Program-made: the position numbers and the translations under genes | Part shown: piece by piece, positions 58,508 to 64,000 of the stretch | Numbering within the stretch: the stretch's first letter is position 1 | How the letters are laid out: each line of letters starts with the position of its first letter | Assembly: GCF_901000735.1 (NCBI RefSeq) | Contig: NC_081544.1 | Coordinates: forward strand, 19,731,358-19,795,357 | Length of the DNA: 64,000 nt | Direction: 5' to 3' | DNA from: Corylus avellana | Lineage: Eukaryota; Streptophyta; Magnoliopsida; Fagales; Betulaceae | Notes under the pieces: generated by a model | What the model was told of the DNA's origin: nothing | Seen by the model: only the letters and a program-made list of their open reading frames with translations | Databases searched by the model: none

Positions 58508-59168
58508 CACTACAAGACAAATTGTCTTTAGTGTGGACGCTAAATACCAAAAAAATTGATATTTAGCAGCAACAACAATAGCGACAGTATTAGTCGCCGC
58601 AATTGACACTCATTGGAGGAGTCACCATTGTTGTCCACTCAATAGCGGTGACGTTCAATCAGCAGCGACAATAAGAGGGGTTAACAGTGGCAATTTTGAA
58701 GGTTACCTCTATTGACATGAGAAAAATAAAAAATTAAAATTAAAATTAAAAAGAGCATTAGTGGTGACATGCAAGTCACTGCTAATGAGGGATCAACAGT
58801 GGCGACTCATCAAACTCGTCGCTGATGAGGAGTCAATAGCGGCGACTATAAAGGTCGCCGCTATTGACATGAAAAAAAAAAAAGAGATTAAAAAGAGCAT
58901 TAGCAGCGAATTGTGGGTCGCTACTAATTAGGGGTCAACAACGGTGACTACTCAAAGTCGACGCTGATGAGGGGTTAATAGCGGCAACTCTGAAGGTCGC
59001 CACTATTGACATGAGCAAAAAATAAATAAATAAATAAAAAGAGCATTAGCGGCAACCTGGTTACTGCTAATGAGGGGTCAACAGCAGCGACTCCTTAGTG
59101 TCGCTGCTGATGATGGGTCAATAATGGCGACCTCTGAAGGTCGCCGCAGAGGCCGCTATTGACATGAG

Positions 59169-59199
<31 letters not shown>

Positions 59200-59250
59200 T
59201 AAGAGCATTAGCGGGGACTTGCATGTGGCTGCTATTAACCCTACATATAT
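58508..59250 (+). mobile_element. CACTA-like end with tandem subterminal repeats
   Basis: Starts CACTACAAGACAAATTGTC, a CACTA-type terminus. About four imperfect tandem units of 143-152 bp follow, with the phrase CTATTGACATGA recurring at about 58711, 58859, 59002 and 59154. Each unit contains GGCGACT / GGTCGCCG motifs and AAGAGCATTAGC. Such dense repeats are typical transposase-binding regions. No right end or transposase was found. Confidence 0.6.
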
Positions 59251-59980
59251 AATAGAAAAAAAGTTATTTCCCAAAAAGTCACCTCCTACTATATTTTTAT
59301 TTTTTAATTTTTAATTTTTAATTTTTATTTATTTATTTTTTTTCACAATGTCTGGAGAGCTCAATATATGATTTTGATCCAAACATTTCACAATATGTCC
59401 ATTAGTCGGATCGATCATAGAAATATGTTATGAGAGGAGGTATTGGAAGGTGTGAAGGAGTCTTGCATGCTGGATTCGTTTAGTTAGAGTCTTTTAATTA
59501 AGATATAACATCTTTATGTTTAGGCTTTGCTTTATCTTATTATTAGTTGAAGTCTGTTATTTAAATTGAGTTAGCATATGTATTGCATTAGATAATAGTG
59601 CAGCACTTATCAAGTTATCTTGTTTTCAAGTCTTAGGAGTTATCTCCAGTAGTTTAAATTACAAATAATCCTCATTGGATTGAATTCCACGTTAATGAGT
59701 AAGTGTCATTGTAGGAGTTGAATTCTAAGTTCTAGAACTCAATTCCAAGAAGATTTAGTTCCCTCTATTTAAAAAGATGATCCTTTAATAAGAAGTCATG
59801 CAAATTTGAATCCTCAAACCTTGTGTTTGTTACGAGACCCAAGAATCTCTAATTTCCTACCACTAGTTGTTTCAATTGGTAAATATAGGAAATAATAAGA
59901 AGCAGGATTCTGCTTCCTTCCCCGTTTCTACCCGAGTTACTAGATCTGTTACGCATTCACGTAACAAAATAATGTCCATC
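59251..59980. other. Non-coding spacer
   Basis: No gene recognised; several 20-40 bp T-rich runs near 59295-59342. Confidence 0.4.
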
Positions 59981-59984
59981 TCGT

Positions 59985-60905
59985 CCAATTGAATTTGTTT
60001 GATTGATCGTAAGACAATAAAATGAATGATCTAATTTGACACAATTGAATGTTCAATCAAACATATGATTGCTCTTATTGCATTAGTCCGATTGATCGTA
60101 ATAATCTCAATCGATCGATCCAAGTGCTTTAGTTTGATCAATCGTGATACAATCAAATGATTGATCCAATTTGAAACAATTGAATGTTAGATCAAGCATC
60201 TGATTACTCTTAGTGTATTATTTTGATCGATCATGATAAGATCAATCGATCTATCATTAGTCCAATTGATCGTGATAATCTCAATCGATCAATCCAAGTG
60301 CATTAGTGTGATCGATCATGATGCAATCAAATGATCGATCCAATTTGACACAATTGAATGTTCGACCGAACATTCGATTACTCTTAGTGTATTAGTCTGA
60401 TCGATCATGATAAGATCAATCGATCGATTATTAGTCTGATTGATAGTGATAATCTCAATCGATCGATCCAAGTGCATTAGTGTGATCGATCGTGATACAA
60501 TTAAATGATCGATCCAATTTGATACAATTGAATGTTCGATCGAACATCTATTACTCTTAGTGTATTAATCTGATCGATCATTAGTCCGATTGATCATGAT
60601 AATCTCAATCGATCAATCCAAGTGCATTAGTTTGATCGATCGTGCTACATGCAAATGATTGATCGAATTTGACATAATTGAATGTTTGATCGAACATCCG
60701 ATTACTCTTAGTGTATTAGCTTGATCGATCATGATAAGATCAATCGATCAATCATTAGTCTGGTTGATCATGATAATCTCAATCAATCGATCCAAGTGCA
60801 TTAGTTTGATCGATTGTGATGCAATCAAATGATCGATCCAACTTAACACAATTGAATGTTTGATCGAAGATCCGATTGCTCTTAGTGTATTACTCTGATC
60901 GATCA
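59985..60905. repeat. Satellite-like array, 174-bp unit rich in GATCGATC
   Basis: About five units. The marker phrase CAAGTGC(A/T)TTAGT occurs at 60121, 60295, 60469, 60619 and 60793, that is, spacings of 174, 174, 150 and 174 bp. Each unit holds many GATCGATC / CGATCGAT palindromes plus ACACAATTGAATGTT and CTCTTAGTGTATTA. No open frame. Confidence 0.92.
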
Positions 60906-61438
60906 AAGTACAAAAACTTTCTTTCCTTATACTAACCTAAAAAATCTGAACGTTTTCAAAAATTTGATAGAAATTTTCATGCATGTTAAAAGTTTTAATG
61001 ATTATTTAAATTTCCTAAAATATTGTTTTCACCAATCGAACATCTTATTTGATGCAATATCCCCCTGCACCCTTCAAAAAAAAAAAACCTGCATTAGGGT
61101 TTGGCGTTAAAATGTTAAATTACTACTTATCTTAAAAATTTAAGCTATTAATTAATTATAAAAAAAATCACGTAAATTATAATTTATCATAAAAATATCT
61201 TTTATACCCTTATAATTGTTATAGAATTTCAAATTAAAATTACTTTGGAAAAATTGAAGGAATTTTGTTTTAAAAAAAGTTGCACACATTCTTGGTGACG
61301 GATCCGGCTTAAGTGATGTAGTTCAAGACTACTGCACCATGTTGTAGCCCCAAACGACCCAGGGCATTAAAAAAAAAAACTTTTTCTAAAGTAGTAATAT
61401 AAAATCAATTAAATATTAAAACAATCAATAATTAAAAA

Positions 61439-62202
61439 GGGGAAAGTCTATATACCCCCCAGAAACTACCACTCAATTGACAATGTCCCTCATAAACTTT
61501 TAGTTGTGACAATTCCCCCCCCCCCAAACTACCAAAAATTGTCAATGTTCCCCATAATGACGAAACTACCCTTAGTAAAATAAAAACAAAAAATACTAAA
61601 ACTTCTAGAAAAAACCTAAAACTAAAATAAATAAATAAAATCCAAAGGGTGGCAAATTTAAAATTTTAAAAAATCCACTGTATAAGAAAAAAATTAAATT
61701 TTTTTTTTTGAAAAATATTTTTTTTATAACTTTTTAAAATAAAAATTTTTGTTTTTAAAAAAATTAACAATTTTCGTTTAAGAAAATAAAAATTTCCGTT
61801 TCTTTTAAATAAAAATTTACGTTTAAATAAAAAATCGCTTTAAAAAAAAAATTTCGTTTTTTTTAAAAAAAATCATTTAAAAAAAAAATAAAAATTTTCG
61901 TTTAAAAACTAATAATAATTTTTTTTAAAAAAAAATCTTTATTTTTAAATTAAATTTTCCTTTTTTTTTAAAAAAAATAAAATAATAAAAATTTATTTAT
62001 TTTATTTTTTTTTTGAATTTATAGGTGTATTTTTGTCTTAATGAGAAATACATAGGGGCAATTTTATTTTTTTGCTAGCCTTAGGGGGGATATTGACAAT
62101 GTTTTGGTAGTTTGGAGGGACATTATCATAATTGATAGTTTTGGGAGGGGGGGTATATTGTCAATTGGGTGGTAGTTTGATGGAGGTATATGGACTTTAC
62201 CC
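61439..62202. mobile_element. 764-bp Mutator-type MITE
   Basis: Inverted ends of about 120 bp (GGGGAAAGTCTATATACCCC at the left; GGGTAAAGTCCATATACCTC as the reverse complement of the right). The perfect 9-bp duplication AATTAAAAA is at 61430-61438 and 62203-62211. The interior is almost pure A/T runs without coding capacity. Confidence 0.88.
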
Positions 62203-62255
62203 AATTAAAAAAATAAAAATATTAAAAAACTAAAACTATTAAAAAAATAAAAGAA

Positions 62256-63460
62256 GGAAAAAATATAAATTAGCCTTTTAAACTACCAGTCATTTTTATT
62301 TTAGCCTCCTAATATTCAAAAAGTGATAAAGTAGCTTTCTAAACAACCAAAAAGTTGCAATTTGACTACTCCGTTAGTCAACACCGTCAAATTGGATAAA
62401 AAATATGAAACGACATTGTTTTTTTGAGGTTAAGTTACTAAAATGCCATTTAAAAAAAAAAAAAAAAATTCAATTTAAGAAATGCCGCCAAAAAACTACG
62501 TCGTTTTAAAAAAAAAAGGATAGCTTAGGGGTGGCTCGCCGGCCACCTCCGACGAGCAAAAGAAACACGAAATGTCCAAAGTTTTCTACTAAGATTTCAA
62601 AGAAATTTCGCCAAAAAGTCGTCTCACGCTCAACAACCAAACAGACGTCAATTGAAGAAAAAAAGATGCGTTTGAATTCAATTAGCTTCTGATGTTAATA
62701 GAAAAACATAGAATCGGAAATTCTCAAATTTTATATTTAAATATCGGACCTTTTGATTATGATCTATGTTGCTGTTTTGTGTGTATGTTCACGCTACAGA
62801 CATTAGGTTAGTATTGGGATAATCTATGGCCTCGAGTATCGTTGCTGTGCCTTGCAATGTTCAAGCAATTAAGGGTTTGGATTGCCAGAACTATATTGGA
62901 CTTAGACCATCAAGGAATTTGAAGTTCAATTGTGTTAGGACTGGAACAACAGCTCGCCCGCCGCGACTTTTCGTTGTAAGAGCGAGTGAGAAGAATGATG
63001 GACCAATTAAGAAGATGGGATTGAGCGATGCGGAATGTGAGGCTTCTGTCGTCGCTGAGAATGTGCCGGAAGCACCTCCTGTACCCCGCAAGCCGGCAGC
63101 ACCAGTTGGAACTCCTGTTGGGGTGGCTAGGCAGCCACCCCACAGGCCATGGGGTGGCTGGCGAGCCACCCCTAAATCACTGATTTTTTTTTTTTTTCTT
63201 CAAAATGATGCCGTTTTGGAGCATTTTTTAAATTTATTTTTTATTTTTTAATTTTTTATTTCAAAATGATATTTTAGTAACTTAACTTAGTCAAAACTAC
63301 GTCGTTTTTCATTTTTTTATCTAATTTGACGTTGTTGATTAACAGAGTGGCCAAATTACAACTTTTTGATAATTTACGGGATTACTTTTCATTTTTTAAA
63401 CATTAAGGAGTTAAAATGAAAATGACTGATAGTTTAGAAGGCTAAATTATATTTTTTTCC
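62256..63460. mobile_element. Pack-MULE carrying a HEMB gene fragment
   Basis: 1205-bp element with long inverted ends (about 300 bp: 62256-62555 and 63118-63460; GGAAAAAATATAAATTAGCC at the left, GGAAAAAAATATAATTTAGC as the reverse complement of the right). It is flanked by a perfect 9-bp duplication ATAAAAGAA at 62247-62255 and 63461-63469. The inner part (about 62556-63117) is not transposon sequence but the 5' end of a chloroplast ALA dehydratase gene. No transposase is present. This is the structure defined as a Pack-MULE. Confidence 0.9.
62826..63251 (+). pseudogene. HEMB: Captured 5' fragment of HEMB (delta-aminolevulinic acid dehydratase)
   Basis: An open frame of 141 codons. Residues 1-97 look like the start of plant ALA dehydratase: a serine/alanine-rich transit peptide (MASSIVAVPCNVQAIKGLD), then KKMGLSDAECEASVVAENVP and EAPPVPRKPAAPVGTPV, a region conserved before the catalytic barrel. 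After PVGTPVG the frame runs into the transposon end (RQPPHRPWGGW..., then polyphenylalanine). The enzyme (about 430 residues; makes porphobilinogen in the chloroplast) has its active-site lysines and metal-binding residues far downstream, so all catalytic parts are missing. The upstream 270 bp are probably captured promoter/5' UTR. The frame is open and could yield a chimeric transcript; no evidence of use can be seen. Confidence 0.85.
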
Positions 63461-63469
63461 ATAAAAGAA

Positions 63470-64000
63470 AAATAAATCGAAGAAGAACACTCAGAAAAAC
63501 CCAAAAAGAAAAATCAAGAACATTGATGTTCTTGGATTGACCCAAAATGTACAAAAAAGCCCAGAAAGACCACTAATCAAAAACCCAAATCTTGGATTAA
63601 AGTAAAAGGCATAAGATGAGAGAGTATTTGAAGGCGCTTTGCCCGCATCATTCATGTGATAAAGACCCACTAATCAAAAATTTTGGGTCAATCCAAGAAC
63701 AGCAATCAAAAATCAAAAAATTTTCACTCTGCACTACATAAAAAAAAACATGTACAGAAAAACCCAGAAAGACCCACTAATCAGAATCCAAATCCAACCA
63801 AGAACAGCAATCAAAAATCAGAAATTTTTTTGCAATTTCTCTCACAGCTCAGTCTCTCTCTCTACCCTCTGTTTCTGTAAAAATATCACCTTCTCTCCCC
63901 TCGTGCTCTCCGTCTTTGGGTCTCTCTCGGGCCTTCTCTCCTTAAATTTTTCCCTTTTTTTAATCTTTGATCTTTTCTCTTATAGTCTGTACATGATTTA
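63470..64000. other. Low-complexity DNA with short repeats; possible promoter of a gene beyond the window
   Basis: Phrases CCAAGAACAGCAATCAAAAA and CCCAGAAAGACCCACTAATCA recur two or three times (63556-63580, 63660-63720, 63755-63830). From 63840 on the DNA is CT-rich (CTCTCTCTCTACC, CTCTCCCCTC), as in many plant 5' leader regions, but no start codon or gene is visible before the window ends. Confidence 0.4.

Noticed and set aside
59985..60905. CRISPR-like array
   Set aside because: Units are tandem without unique spacers and the genome is eukaryotic; it is satellite-like DNA.
62826..63251. An intact small chloroplast protein gene
   Set aside because: Only the N-terminal third of ALA dehydratase is present and the frame runs into a transposon terminal repeat; treated as a captured fragment.

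Overview
The window is nuclear DNA of a flowering plant, very probably a eudicot. This rests on AT-rich intergenic DNA, GT-AG introns, typical plant retrotransposons (Ty3/gypsy, Ty1/copia, TRIM, L1-type LINE, SINE) and plant DNA transposons (hAT, Mutator-like, CACTA-like). The species cannot be fixed from the sequence. The only genes that look intact are three copies of a small Bet v 1-fold gene, a major latex protein (MLP)-like gene. All lie on the minus strand: MLP-A at 2295-2844, MLP-B at 28173-28726 and MLP-C at 50600-51874. Each sits in a copy of the same duplicated segment: A about 1958-9935, B about 27460-38890, and C about 50290-52660 at least. Later transposon insertions have pulled the copies apart.

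Layout. 1-1957: 3' end of a plus-strand Ty3 element with its 3' LTR. 1958-9935: MLP-A unit with two abutting Mutator-type MITEs and a 66-bp perfect palindrome. 9940-12143: solo LTR. 12232-14690: LINE remnant split by a TRIM array with four LTRs. 14972-16943: short non-autonomous LTR element. 16976-25742: minus-strand Ty3 element coding only gag and protease. It is interrupted by two 100-N gaps around a contig that belongs upstream of an MLP gene. 27460-38890: MLP-B unit carrying a SINE, a MITE, a CACTA-like end, a tRNA-type SINE and a 5.9-kb LINE. 39044-43965: decayed copia element. 44050-48699: hAT element with decayed transposase. 50290-52660: MLP-C unit. 52660-61430: gene-free DNA with MITEs, a 162-bp perfect palindrome, CACTA-like subterminal repeats and a 174-bp GATCGATC satellite. 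61439-63460: two Mutator-type elements, the second a Pack-MULE carrying the 5' end of a HEMB (ALA dehydratase) gene. 63470-64000: low-complexity DNA.

The MLP copies probably encode cytosolic ligand-binding proteins of the latex/ripening-related group. They differ mainly in their non-coding parts: MLP-A has a changed TATA-like box and an upstream deletion, and MLP-C has a much longer first intron. I found no unknown multi-gene system. The strongest unusual items are the Pack-MULE, the TRIM array inside a single target-site duplication, and the evidence that the contig at 18121-20065 is misplaced. Target-site duplications, splice sites, stop codons and repeat boundaries were read by eye; family names for elements come from known motifs, not from searches.
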